Assembly (NCBI GenBank): GCA_025094145.1
Contig: JALLLS010000016.1
Coordinates: 248,001-312,000, forward strand
Direction of reading: 5' to 3'
DNA from: Spinellus fusiger
Lineage: Eukaryota > Mucoromycota > Mucoromycetes > Mucorales > Phycomycetaceae
Length of the DNA stretch: 64,000 bases
Made by a program: the position numbers and the translations under genes. Below the pieces are notes generated by a model. That model worked only from the letters and a program-made list of their open reading frames with translations. It was not told the DNA's origin and searched no databases. How positions within the stretch are numbered: position 1 is the first letter of the stretch; each line of letters opens with the position of its first letter. Of the stretch, positions 48,431-61,465 are shown piece by piece.

Positions 48431-50057
48431 CTAAAAATGGCGAAAAGAATAAACTTCTATCCTTTTTCTCTCTCTCTCCTTCCATGCAGGATTACTTTTG
48501 AGTGCAACAATCTTAGTAGCATCTGAGTATAACCAATGGACATGCCAGGTATTGGTATTGGTATTGTCTTTATCAGTAGAATGAAGTGTCACCAAATGGT
48601 CTCCTCCCTGTTGCCATTTGAATAATTGACCGCGACGATCGATACCATGTTCCGTCTTACCCTCCAGATCCCATACTTTTAGGCCTGAACGATCTCCACT
48701 GACTAGCCGTTGAGCCGGACCATTCAAAGACAGTGCAGTTACTTCACATGTATGTCCATATAAAACTTGAATAAAGTTAATTTTGAACTTTCCCTGTGTC
48801 ATTTCTACTTTATACTGCCGAATGGTATTATTAGCATGAGCAGTGATAAGGTGAGGATAATCATAGGCAAGGGCAGTGACAGGGGGTTGTGATGTGAACA
48901 AAAGGTCGGTTGAATCGTAGGCGGAACAATGACGAGAAGAAACATACGCATATGGGGATACATTGATTTCCTATTAGACTGTAAGCCGCTAGTCTTGCTA
49001 TGATTTTATTTACCTGCAAGCTTACTGGACATGCATTTATATTTGCAGACATGCCAAAGCATAACATCACTTGCCATAATGGTGATGCCTGAGCTATTAT
49101 TTTATGAACATAGATTTGGATAAGACTCCACTGTATTTGGCTTTGTGCCTGGTAAATCTGCCTGAACCGTCCAGACACATCGTAGAGAATAGTGACCTCC
49201 ATGTTGGCAGTGCACAGAGCTAGCATTGGATAAGCAAGCCCAATGGAAATGACTTTTGCCTGGGACGTGTGACCAGAGACAGAGGGTGTATAGGCCAATT
49301 CAGTAGCCTTAAAGTCGTGGGTGATTTGCCACAACATTATACCACCACGATCATAACCAGCTGCAAGGTAATAGACCTCGTCTTTGCTACATTGACTTAA
49401 CTGGAGACAACTGATAAGAGTGTTTTCATGACGACTGGACTGTAGGCAAGTTAACACCTGTGGGCTGTCAGCCAATGTCCACAGTTGTACAGTAAAATGG
49501 CTGATGATGCAGGCAAGAGAACCAATGCACTGAATAGAATTAGGTGCCATGGCACTTATGGAGCTATTTTCAATACACTTTACACTACAGTTACCTTTTG
49601 TATAAGTTTTTTTTTAGTAAGGTGTTATTCCTGCATTATTACCAGAGCGCCAGTTATGGCTGATTCTGTACTGTATTTTCCACGGCTGGTGTGAGGAGGA
49701 GAAGGGGGTCTGTATGGGTGCTGGCCTATGCCGAAATCTATGAAGAAAGAGAGGCTTCCATAGCTATACTATTGATCAATAGGGGAGCCAAGGCATAGAC
49801 ATACTATACGCTTATTATTCACTCACTCACCCACTCACTCACTCACTCACTCACCTCACCCACACACATACCCATTCATCCCCTGCTAATCGAGACCAAC
49901 ATGTGCTCACCATGGCACACTGAGTGAGGTCTACAGCTGAAAGATAACTAAAGATATGCAATACAAGCTCATCTGAGAATAGACCACGGGCAAAGTCAAA
50001 AGAGGTTCGGGTAGTGGTAGGGTTGAGGCGCAGTCTTTTACGAGGTGGTTTTGACAT
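48431..50057 (-). CDS. F-box protein with WD40-like C-terminal repeats
   Basis: F-box proteins recruit substrates to SCF ubiquitin ligases through Skp1. Four exons (minus): 50057-49872, 49763-49643, 49594-49014, 48970-48431; 475 residues. A basic N-terminus (SKPPRKRLRL) precedes the F-box (about residues 25-75): FSDELVLHIFSYLSAVDLTQCAMVSTCW, completed across intron 1 by LWKPLFLHRF. This join is what fixes that splice, since nearer acceptors break the motif. The remainder holds WD40-like blades, for example IISHFTVQLW, YDRGGIMLW and SGDRSGLKVWDLEG. A (TCAC)n microsatellite lies in intron 1. It resembles fungal F-box/WD proteins in layout, but I cannot name an orthologue or substrate. Confidence 0.84.
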
Positions 50058-50565
50058 GAGTCGATACTTGGCCCCAGGACACCTTTGATCACCATAGAAA
50101 TCTCACTTTTAAATTTAAAGTTATTTGGCACAGGGACCAACAAGGAGAATAAAAATTGCTGGTAATTCACCACCTCAGCATTTTTAAGACTGTTATGGGG
50201 TGGTGAATGTTTACACAAGGAGAGAATGGCTGAGTCTGCAGTGTCCCCACCTGTATTTTCCAGTGTGGTGGGATGAACAGGTGGAGAAGGTAGAACAGAG
50301 GCAGATGTAGGCTGCGGCTATGCACTGTGTTTGTTGGTGCAGCAATAACAAAGATCTCAAACCAACAGAAAAGGTGTGCGTGTGTACTATCAAGAAAAGA
50401 AAATCCCCACTAAAGATCTCTTTACACATTTATAGTGTTAACAAAAGACAATGCATGCCGTCTGTTGGCAAAATGGCAGTTACATAAACTCAAGAGATCT
50501 TCTTTCTTCTTTTCTTTCGCTTTACAGGGGAGATCCTTTCTATCATCTTGTGATGAGAGAGACAT
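49931..50565 (-). CDS. Possible extra gene overlapping the 5' end of the F-box gene
   Basis: On the minus strand, an ATG at 50565 in good context opens a 47-codon frame (MSLSSQDDRKDLPCKAKEKK). A second, longer frame with protein-like composition runs from about 50325 to 49931 (PQPTSASVLPSPPVHPTT ... NYQQFLFSLLVPVPNNFKFK). The latter overlaps the F-box exon 1 in another frame. They could be exons of a small gene whose intron is not resolved, or a 5' leader of the F-box transcript. No family recognised. Confidence 0.25.
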
Positions 50566-50734
50566 GGTCTATACCCTGGGATCTATGTTGTATTCTCGTT
50601 CCATGGCAGGAGTGTTGGCTAAGCTACCTACTCTGAAATAGACATTATCAACCCTGTGCTTATTATGCTTATTTATTTGCAGTTACAAAACCCACAAACA
50701 TGGTTGATGCTGTCTCTTCTTTATTTCTCTAGAA

Positions 50735-52435
50735 CTAGTAGTTCTTCATAGAGTTCTCAAAGATACTTGCGATCTGTTCACGGGCAGGTTCACCAGCAGG
50801 TGCCAGCTTGGTGACACGGTGCTGGGGGACCACACCCTCTACAAGATTGGGGATATCACTATAGCTATAGCCCAAAGCACCTAATCCATTAGGCACACCC
50901 AAGTCCTCAAGGAATCGAGTCAGCTTCTCTGCAAGCACTTCACCAGCAGCATCTGATTTGATGTGAGCAGGGTCAGCACCAAAAGCACTGGCAGCATCAA
51001 TATGGCGGTCTGGGCAAGAGGCAGCAGTGAAACGGAACACAGAAGGGGCTGATAAGGCAACAGAGACACCTATCATCTATTAAGTAAACTTGTACTCTAG
51101 GTTAATGATGGCTTACCGTGGGGCTAAAGATAAATAAACAAATAATAAAAAAGATGAGTCTGCTTGTCTACACTACCAAAACAACAATAGCAATACTTAC
51201 AATAATAGCATGGTCAACATTGTATCCAGGGTGCTTATAGGTCTTGTTCAATCCACTGATGGGATAACTCAACCCGTGGCAAAGATGCACACCAGCATTA
51301 CCAAAACCAATACCAGCAAAAGTAGAGGCAAGCAACATTTGCTCTTGTGCCTCATAATCTTCAGGGTCTTTTACAGCACGAGGAAGATACTTAACTACCA
51401 TCTTAAGTGCCTGTAATGACCAAACATCACTGATAGGATTGGATCCTTGGTAGGCAGGACGCTCAATGGGATCTCTGGGACGGGGGGATCGCTGGTTATA
51501 AGGAAGAGCAGTGTAGGATTCTAGAGCATGGCTAAGAGATACATCAACAGGGGTCCATAGAAAACCTCTCTTACCATAGAACATCCAAACCACTCGATGC
51601 GTGTACTTGGGATGGCATGCTACGAGTATTCAGTGGGTCCACAAGGCCCAACAAGGGCTTGAGAGCACGATGAGCAATGCCAGTCTTTACATGAAGGGGC
51701 TCATAGTCAAAGATGGCTGTTCCTGTTGTTTCAGAACCAGTACCAGCTGTAGTAGGAACAGCAATCAAAGGCTTCAGTTTAGAACGCACGGGGAGTCCCT
51801 TGCCAATGGGTGCATTAACAAAATCAAGAAAGTCGGCCTCAGGGTTTGCACTGTAAAGACTGGCTGCCTTGGTTGTGTCCATAACAGATCCACCACCCAC
51901 AGCGACAAAGGCATCGGGGTTATGCTTACGGGCAAAGTCAATGGCCTGTTTAAAACTGGTATCGGTGGGTTCTACGCGACATGTATCATACAAAACATAG
52001 TTGACCTTGTGGGTTTCAAGGGACTCAATCACAGCTTTCATGGGTTGCAATTGGGCAATCTGGCGGAGAGTAAGATAATGCACTTTACACATCCCTTCCT
52101 ACTTACTGTTTTATCCGTGTAGACAGCAACCTTCTTGGCCTTGAGGTTATTAAGATCCATACCAACCTCACTGCTCTATTAGCTTCTTGTTGATATACTC
52201 TAATTTACCTTGTGACTCCAGGGCCAAATCTAATGTTACTAGCAGCCATTTCAAATGCATAATCCTTGGAGTCAGGTGCGTAGGCATACTGGCGGCCATA
52301 GTTTAAAAGACTCGAAAAGGAACTTGCAGTGGGAAGAGTAGAGTGTGCGTGAGAATGACATGGACAGGCGCTTGAAGAACTCTGCAATAGGCCAAGGAGG
52401 CGCACAACACTCGAACGGGAGGCAGAAGCAGACAT
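50735..52435 (-). CDS. ADHFE1: Hydroxyacid-oxoacid transhydrogenase, mitochondrial (iron-containing ADH family)
   Basis: Oxidises 4-hydroxybutyrate (and similar hydroxyacids) coupled to reduction of 2-oxoglutarate, in mitochondria. Six exons (minus): 52435-52209, 52170-52107, 52059-51575, 51531-51201, 51123-51117, 51069-50735; 482 residues. N-terminus looks like a presequence (SASASRSSVVRLLGLLQSS). Core motifs: NAD-binding GGGSVMDTTKAA, PTTAGTGSETTGTAIF, then metal-ligand regions LCHGLSYPISGLN and YNVDHAI-IPHGVSVAL. Exon 5 is only 7 nt (CCCCACG) and supplies Pro-His and the first base of Gly in the conserved PHG; phases on both sides agree. Intron 1 is 38 bp, intron 3 is 43 bp. An upstream in-frame ATG (52507) is less likely because it buries the presequence. 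Confidence 0.95.
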
Positions 52436-55400
52436 AATGTAGAGAAATAGAACAAAGAAGCACAAATGGTAAAATGCCTCTAAGAAACCAGTCTGTTTCC
52501 CACCCATGTCGGTCTTTAAACCCTATATTTCACCACGGTCACGTGTATTTTTAAACACCACTCTCCCACAATGAGACTATTTACAGGTACCAATGGGATG
52601 TTTTCCGACACCAACAGATCTTTTGTTTCTGTTACTTTTTGGGCCATAGTTACTAGTATTGATAGTATATCACTACATTGTATCAATAGTCATAATGGTC
52701 CAGTGATTCAGAGATTTAATATTCTGAATTGAATTTTTGTAAAAATTATTATGTTTTATGCAAAAACAACAACAACAATAATAATAGTAATAATAATAAT
52801 AATAACAGCAACAACAACAACAACAACAACAACAGCAACAACAGCAACAACAACAACAGCAACAACAACAACAACAGCAACAACAACAACAACAGCAGCA
52901 GCATACAAATCAGGAATACCTCAGTGGGATAATAGTATTGGAAATGTGTTGTTTATGGTTTTAAATATTATCACCAGCATTAATATGCCAACCTAAGATA
53001 CTCATGACTCACTTTGAAATCCCCCTCATTCAAATAAGTAGGTAAATGGCAGAAAGTACTAATTGAAATGAAATGCTGTGCTGGTTTTATATTTATATTT
53101 ATATTTATATTTGTTCTTTATTATTCTTTATTATTCTTTATTATTCTTTATTATCAATTGGTGGGTGTATTAAAAAGAAAAAGAAAAAAGAAAAGAACAG
53201 TATTAAAAATACACCCAAGTATCTTTCAGTAGGATAATCTAATATTTTGATTCTAATAAAGTATAGACAATTGAAAATTATCCATGTGTAGTTATTAAAT
53301 GTAAAATCATACACTAAATGATTTTATGCTAGTATGTATTTACAATTAATGTCGTGTGTTTTTGACCTTATCGATCAAATGCAAAAAGAAAAAAGAAAAT
53401 CACTTCAAGACCATAATTTAGTTAAGAATTAACTATTCAAAATACTATGTTTATAAAGAAGAACATCTATCCTTATAAGAAATCAAGGTAGTTACATGAG
53501 ATGTCAATATTCACCATTATAGTATAGCTTAAGATTGTTGAATTTGATTGTACATAGTCTCAAGTATATCATGTTCTTTTATATATATCAATAGATTATC
53601 TCTTCTATCTCTATTGTTGTGTTTATGATATATAGTGTAGGTCTTATATATTGCAGTTGTTCCTCAAGATTAGAGTCCAGGGCAAAAAAATGGAGTGGGC
53701 TAATTATAGGATATTGGCTCTATCTTAATACATGTTGCTGCCCCGAGACAATAAAGAACTGTAGAATCAAGTCATTACAGATAGATTGTATAAAACCTTC
53801 TTTTTTTATATAATAAATAAAAACAATATGGCATTAAATTGGACTATATATTTGAAAAAGATAATATATTTAATTACTGAAAAGGTAGAAATAACTACTA
53901 GATATTTGGTATAATATTGTTTTTCTTTTTATCTCTATAGGAGCTTTTTAGCCTTCCAAGGAGTGAAAGAAATAGGCTATTTAAGATAAGCAAATCAATA
54001 ATACTTCTGATTAAATCAATGTCATTTTAATATAGAAAAAATAAGTTAATGGAATATTCCGTAGTTCTTTAAACAAAATAAATAAGAATCCATGCATATT
54101 CTTTAGTATTTATTTTTGGCCTAGTGCTTTGTAAGGTAGATTTACTAATTTCTGTTACTTTATGCACAAATCAGAATGGTAAGACTTGGTAATCCCTTAC
54201 CCACTCTATTCTGAATCCTGTCTAAAAGTATTTGGAAGAATACTGATTAAGACATAATGAACGCAAGATAACTGATAAGCTTGTACTGTATTACTGTATC
54301 AACTAACTACAGGATATTTTAATGGCACCTACTTGCATCCCATATACTATGAGGCTCTTTTGCTATTGGCATGTGTCTTAATTATTATTTTGGAACAGAC
54401 AGAGAATAATAAAAACAAATGGTGAGAAATGCATCTTAATAGCAAGACGTCTTAAATAATAGAGGATTTATTAAATCAAAGAAAATAATGTCTATTCTTT
54501 TTTGATATTATTTTTGAGTCATTTCTTTTCTATAATGTTTTATTAAGAGTTTAGGTGTTTTGAGATCTATAGTTGATTAGTCAACATTCACCAGAATACA
54601 TATGCACTCTTTTTGATAGATTCTAAGATTCTAAATCAATTTCCCTAGACAATAATCATTTAGAAAATATGAAATAATATATTAATCTATAAAGAACAAA
54701 AACAGATATTAGGTCTCCTAGAATGCAGAAAGCCAGAATGCATTATAGAATTTTATAATAAACAAAGATAAAACATAATTAGTAAAACACTATTGTTATA
54801 ATTCAACCCAACTCTACTGGATTCAGATGAATGTTTTGAAAAGATTTATTTCAGTTAGAGTTATCAGTAATCTTAAGTTTGAGAACAATCCCCTTTTTAC
54901 TTTATCAGCAATTATTATACTAGAATTTAACACCAATCCCTTAGTTTATAACTGTCAAATGATAATCAATGCACTAATGGATATACATGTCACTCTTCCA
55001 TTATATGGTGCATGGTCTTATCTCTTTTATTAGAAAAATCAATAGATTGATTCTATATAGGTTTACTTTTTTTAAAAAATAAATAAATATATAAAATAAA
55101 ATAAAAAACTCTAAATACTATAACAATCTCTATTATTTACTATGTGTTGGATTGACTGTATTCTTATTCTATTGAATATTTAAACTACCCTAGGAATATA
55201 TATCATCAGTCTATAGAAGAATAACCAGGCTAGTATCATGATGAGTATCCTTTTGTCGATCAAAAATACTTCGATTCTATACCCTCCATTATTATTTGAT
55301 ATCGACTCACTGTAGAGAAACCCCCTTGAAACGGCATGTAGCTTATCTCAAAAAAAATCGAAGAACATAGACATCGAAAGTACTGTTGATCAAGCTCGAT

Positions 55401-58400
55401 GATGAGAGCTCGATCTAAAATACCTATAACCCTCTATTCATTTCTGGAAGAAGAAATAAGTTTATCTGAGAAGTCTAGAAAATCTGTACTATTTCCCATG
55501 ATGTTTATCTAGCCTCACAACTCCATATCTTTTCCTTCTTTTTTCTTTCTTTCGAATATTACTTTATTCGGAGTAAAGAGACTATCAACTTTAAAAGATG
55601 TACTCCACTTTAGAAAGGAAAGGAATATGCCACCAGATAGACATATATGTTTTCTAAAATTAGTCTTGTCCTGATTATTTACTGGAACAAAATCTTAGTG
55701 TCCTAATATGATATTCTCAACTAATAAGCTTTTTGTCATTGTATTATGAAACCTCTACATGATATGTGCAATCATTTGACAAGTGTTATTAATAGAAAAA
55801 AAATGGCATACATTTATGCATTAGCAACGTAAACAGATATACAAACAGGTAGTTTTGAGTGATGATTAGAAACTATACCTCCAAGTTATCATTGATTCTT
55901 AGGATATTCAGTCAACGGTATTCAGTCAACGGTATTCATTCCGTGGAAATGAGATAAATATTCTAAATAAGTATTTTTACTTTACCTGGGACATGTGTTG
56001 AATTTGAATAGTATTCCCGATAAATAGAGTTTCAGTACAAAAAAATATAGAAAACATCTCATTCCACAATAACTAATATACTTTACTGAATCATATTTGA
56101 TCCAAAATATACATAGAAAGTTAGCAATGAACACTCTAAATTAAATATTATTCTTATTGTAAATGTTAATCGAGCACGAGTACTTGAATCAGAAACTTTA
56201 ATGATATTACAAAATATTTTAAAAGAAATTAGAGCAGAATGACTTGACAAGTATTTAAAAAGTCATATTATAAGATATGGCCAAAGGGTAGTACAAACCT
56301 ATTTATCAACATGAGACTTCACAAGGCCAAGCGCGTAGAAAAGTGGCCTATTTTTCACCCTTGAGGTGTCGCTACTCAATCCAATATCACTGGTAATATT
56401 TAATTTATTATTTTATATTGGACACATATAATATTAGCCTCATTGCCGTTATTATTTCATTATTGCTATAGAATATCATTCAACATTATTTGAAAATAAA
56501 GTCATTTTGAACTCTTTAAGCAGGTAATGATGGATGATATGCAGTAGTTATAAAAGTGTATTATTGAGGGGTTGTTATCCTTTTTCATATATTTAAGAAC
56601 TTTTTGAGGTAGATAAAGCACTACTTCCCTGCTTCTATGCAGGGAAAAAAAAGAACAAAGTAAACAAACTACAAACTACAAACTTTGTGGATTTTAGAAG
56701 ACCTTTGTCTCTGGCCTTGATCTTTATGGTTCTGTCAAAAAAATTCTATATTCTTATGAATGTCATTGACATTATTGTATACCTAATTGCTTCATAACAA
56801 CTTTTTTTTAAAAATAATAATAATAATACTACTACTACTACTATTAATTAAAGAATAGGAACGTGTTATTTGATAATCACTCTTGAATTTTGGTTATAAA
56901 GGTACTAGTTCTGCTATTGCGCCGGTTTGGTAAATTTAGGAAAATAAGATTAGCCCTTGTCTATACAAGTCCAGGATCCAAACCCTAAATCTATTATAGC
57001 AATACCTCGTATCAGATCAGACCATATTAACAGCTTACAAGTTTAAGAAATGGTTCCACTTTATGCCTCTGTTCAGAATTTAATGCACAGTGATGTCTTA
57101 AATGTAACTAATGGTGCATTGGCCAATATTTTAAAAGATAGTTTAAATGTGAAAAAAAACACTATCTATAGTGCTCATACTACGCTTTGATAGCACAGAG
57201 TTTATCTGGCTGTAATAATCTTATAGTACTCACGAGTGTGTGATCTTAATGATTTATCTTGCCCCTTGAACATATAGAGTTAGATTTTTATTAATTTCAT
57301 TAAGCAAGTTGAATATTTAGAAGTTCAGCCTAAAGAAAAAGGAAGAGCCCTGAAATTCGAACTGCTGTACATTGAGAGAAAGAGAGAGAAAGAGAGAGAG
57401 AGAGAAAGAAAGAGAGAGAGATAAGTTTTCTTGGAGAGCCTAGATGCTAATACTAACTAAAGTAGAATAATTATCATTATTAAAAGAGTATCAAGGTATA
57501 TTCAAGTTCATGTTTTAAGTTTTCAACACTTATTCTCAAAATGCATGAATACTAGTTAGAGGTTAGTAAGACTAGTGATCCCTCAAACAGTAATCTTAGT
57601 GATAGCAGATATGCTTTGCATAGTAGTTGCTTCATAATCATATTGTATAATTGATAAATTAAAAATAAAGAAATGAGAGATATACAATGATTTATGAGTT
57701 TCGCATTTATCATGAAACTCTACAACACCATCTTTCAATTGATGTCAATAAGCAGATCGTCTATGTTTTTTTATAGGCATCAAGTCTTTTTGATAGTATA
57801 CCTCTATATACAAGAGTGCCATTGAGGCACTGATATAGTTAATATATGTACTAGTATTTTATTTATTGAACATAGCTATACACTTTAGAGATAGCTATAC
57901 TTCCGGATCTGTTTCCTCATCATTTCGTTTATCCTTTTTACATGTAAATATATTGCCAACGTTAGTTTCAAAAAGACTTTTTTTTTTATCAACACTTTGG
58001 TATTCTACTACAGAAAATAACAAGTTATTCTCCATTTCTATACTTTATCTCGAGAAAGATCGACATATTTTGTATATTAAATGTTTTTATTAAATGTACT
58101 AATCTTTATATATAAACCATTATACTACATCATTCAAATACATGCTAATATTTCTAAGATTAATATGATATTTATTGAAGTATGATCTTCAAAACTCAAA
58201 AAGAAATCAAAACAGATTAGATAGAAATCGTACTTACTCCATATACTTACGATGAGTAGAATGATGAGTATATACTCTTCTATAATCACTTTCAGGGTTT
58301 TCGATTCGATTCTTTTCTCTATTTTTTCTATCTATCATAATAAACAGGGGCAGTTTTTTTTTTACTTTTCCCTACAAGTTGATCTATTCCAATCTCTATT

Positions 58401-59354
58401 CAAGAAACTCAATTACAACTAGATCGTACTTCAAAGGAGAATTTTCCTTTGTCTTTTTATTATTATTATTTATTCCTCAACTATAGTTTATTTAAACACT
58501 TTAAATAAACAGTAAAATTAAATAGTGCATGCTTTGGTAATAGCAAATATGTTGTATTGCTAAATATTTCACAAACAAAGAAAAACTCCTTCAGGTAATG
58601 TCAATCAATACATTATTCAGATCTCTAAGGCTTTGAATATAATGTATTTGATACAGGAAAGTATACAGTGGGCAATAAATTTTTATGGTATCTATGCCTG
58701 TATGGCGTATACTAACTGTAATGCTTGCCCTTTACTACTTTAGATATTACAGAAATGTACTGCAAAATATAATTTTCAGTCTATAGAAAGTCCCTCGATG
58801 GTACACACACACACACACACAAAAACTACCTTTTCCCACTTTTTCTCTCTTTTATGAATCAAATAAAGACTGAAGGTTGACAAATATATATTTCATTAAG
58901 CAGATGTCTAAAGAATATTCTTTTTTTATAATATAAAAAAGAGATCTGGTTCTGTAAAACGGGGAGAGTATCACAGGGGAGAGAGACTGTGTTAACATTT
59001 AGCGCCGTTGTTATGTTACACATAGGAGACAGATTTATGGTTTATTCTTGAAGTTTTCTGTACAATTAAATACAAAAAAAAGAAAGAGAGGATAAGAGCA
59101 TTAGAGTCTCATTAAGATAAAAATTAAGGGGTAGGAAATTTGTCTATTGTTAGTAATACCATTTCTACATATAACAATAATAACAATTATAATAATAATA
59201 ACAATGATTGATAATTGATAATGTTATAGTGTACATAGTGATAAAGGTAATGTATACCCTGTAGTTAAGCGTGAATGCTGTAATAAACTATTTTCTGGGT
59301 CCTTTGGTTACCTTGTTAAAACCTGATACAAGATTTATAAGAGACTAAACTACA
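52436..59354. other. Gene desert, about 6.9 kb, very AT-rich
   Basis: No frame exceeds about 85 codons and none looks protein-like. The first 150 bp would be the ADHFE1 promoter. Microsatellites: CAA/CAG (about 52764-52893), ATTTAT (about 53084-53115), GA-rich (about 57370-57421), CA (about 58803-58820). No TIR, domain or RNA gene was recognised. Confidence 0.6.
52764..52893. repeat. CAA/CAG trinucleotide repeat
   Basis: About forty CAA/CAG/AAT triplets. Frames through it would give poly-Gln, poly-Thr or poly-Asn, but no flanking coding sequence is seen. Confidence 0.9.
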
Positions 59355-61171
59355 TCTACACCCAAAGATCTTTCTGGCCTTTAAGTGGTGATATCTCCTT
59401 CCTTTTACGTAAAAGAAAAGACGCACCTTTTGTGGGACTGTGTTTAAAATCAAGAGGTTTGTGTGTATCCAAATTATTATTTCCTTTTATAGTATACCTC
59501 ATTATCAAATTGTATTATCAATAGAATATAGTGTTGATGAATAGAATTGTTTATTATAATACTATAGCTACTACCTAATTGCATTCATTGATAGCAATAG
59601 AATCTAAACACTAAAATCCTAATACTTTATCATAGGGAGATAGATAAATATGCTTGAGAATACACCCTAGACACCCTAGACAGTATAGAAAGAAGAATAG
59701 ACTACCTGGGACTGACTTGAGAAAGAATATCAACTTATCTAATAACAGAAAAGAGTGTATTAGTAATAGTTCAATCAAGAGAGATAGTATGCTTACCTTG
59801 TACTTAATACCTGTCTTGAGAATAATAATCCATATATCATCTATTAGAAGAAGAGTCAGTACTATGTCCTGTGGATTACATTGAACTCAAGTCCAGATGA
59901 AGACACTACTTACCTTTTTACTTTCAGAACAGCCTTTGGTGGTGTCCATCACTTCCTGTTATTGTTTTTCTTTGTTAATAATAGCACATTACCCTGCTCA
60001 GTTATGCTCATCTTGATGAGTACTTAAATATTAAGTTGTATAGACAGTATTGGAAATAACAAAAGGAGGGGATTATCAAAACAGATAATAGTTTTTCCTT
60101 CTCTATTCTGATGTATTACACTTTAGCCTCTTCTTTCCTACAATCAAGTCAAACAATCCACACTCTATTCGTCTTAGGTCTAAAGGACAGTATTAGAAAT
60201 AATATCTTGTTTTCACTAAGTACTATTGTTAATACCAGTTACAATGAGATAATTGTTGAAGTGATTATGACTATTGAGTCAACATTTATACTAGTTTGCT
60301 ATTTCTTTCTTTCTTTTTTTACTATGAATTTAATGAGATGTTATTATCGTATAGTTTTAATCCTTATAGCTTAAAAAGATATATATAAAAGTAGCCTCAA
60401 AATCCATACTATGCAACCTTGTAAAAATATATCCTTTATTCTGTAATAAAGGGCACTGTGGTTATCAACAGGACCGCTAGAGAGATACATCCGTAGTTGT
60501 TCGGTCTCTAGCAGGAACAACGAAATGGAGTATTGGATACAAAGGCTAGTCTAGGGAAATCAAAGAGGGTACATGAACAGGGACACAACACACGATTTGA
60601 GCACAATGAGTAACTAGGCAACTAATCACTGAAAAAGAGACAAAAGGATGGAGATCTTGTGGTTGATGTCGATGAGTTCTTTACATCAAAGGTGAGCATG
60701 ATTTACTTCTCACCCAATATGAAAAGCTCTTTTAACAGTTACTCTGTTTTGTTTTCTTTTTTTTGTTCTCAAGATCTGCCACACTTATAACACAAATATC
60801 CTCACTGAGGCATTAGTGAATTTCAACAGTATCCGCGCTTGCCAAAGTTGCGGAATTGTTTGGAACAGAGATGTGAATGCATCAAAGAATATCTATACGA
60901 TTGCAGAAGAGGCTTTGAATGGTCGCCACCGACCAGTTCTTTTCTGTCAAGAAGCATAGATACTCTTTGATGCATTCATATCATATATCGCCACATCGAA
61001 AGTGGTTTCCTTCGGGATTCAGATATTTACAGGTAAATTTACATAATAATCTTTATTTAAGAACTAACATGAATACATAATTTATTTTTGCTTCTTTTCA
61101 AATCTATGTCATTTCTAAACAATTGTATTTCGACTATTTCCTTTTATATCCTAAAGACCTCCTGGTGTGTA
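59355..61171 (+). mobile_element. Fanzor-like TIR element, copy C
   Basis: Begins with a slightly altered TIR (TACACCCAAAGATC near 59356) and ends CTCCTGGTGTGTA at 61171. Length about 1.8 kb. Oriented plus, opposite to A and B. The first 700 bp match copy D almost exactly. Relative to A and B it has lost internal sequence: gtaactaggcaacta at about 60611 jumps straight to the KKRQKDGD coding segment. It ends 295 bp from the stop of the siderophore synthetase gene, tail to tail. Confidence 0.8.
60632..60959 (+). pseudogene. TnpB/Fanzor-like nuclease, C-terminal remnant (copy C)
   Basis: Two exons, 60632-60691 and 60774-60959, flank an 82-bp intron (GTGAGC ... AAG). The joined product reads KKRQKDGDLVVDVDEFFTSK (motif-II Glu intact), ICHTYNTN, CQSCGIVWNRDVNASKNI (motif-III Asp intact), then RHRPVLFCQEA and a stop. 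This copy has the cleanest C-terminus and supports the splice used for the others. All sequence upstream of KKRQKDGD, including the first catalytic Asp, is missing because of the internal deletion. Confidence 0.75.
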
Positions 61172-61465
61172 GGTAGCCTGGCAAGTAGAATTCTAAAGTA
61201 TGCCCCAAGAAAGATGAATCATGAACTTCCTATATGGCCCAATGATCTTTATTCTCAAATTACAGAGAAATAGCACCCCATTAAATGCTCTTAATCCATG
61301 CAGCATCACTTACTGATCAAAGAGATCAACTGTTGATGTTCCTACTCCATACCTTTTCTAATGTACACTAATAAAGACAATGCCTATATGAAGTTCAAGA
61401 ATGTTTATTTTATATATATTTATAAAGGAAATATTAATGCAAATAATAAGTAAATGAGGGAAGAA

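Noticed and set aside
52729..52996. Poly-Asn and poly-Thr ORFs
   Set aside because: Frames through a CAA/CAG microsatellite without start context or flanking domains.
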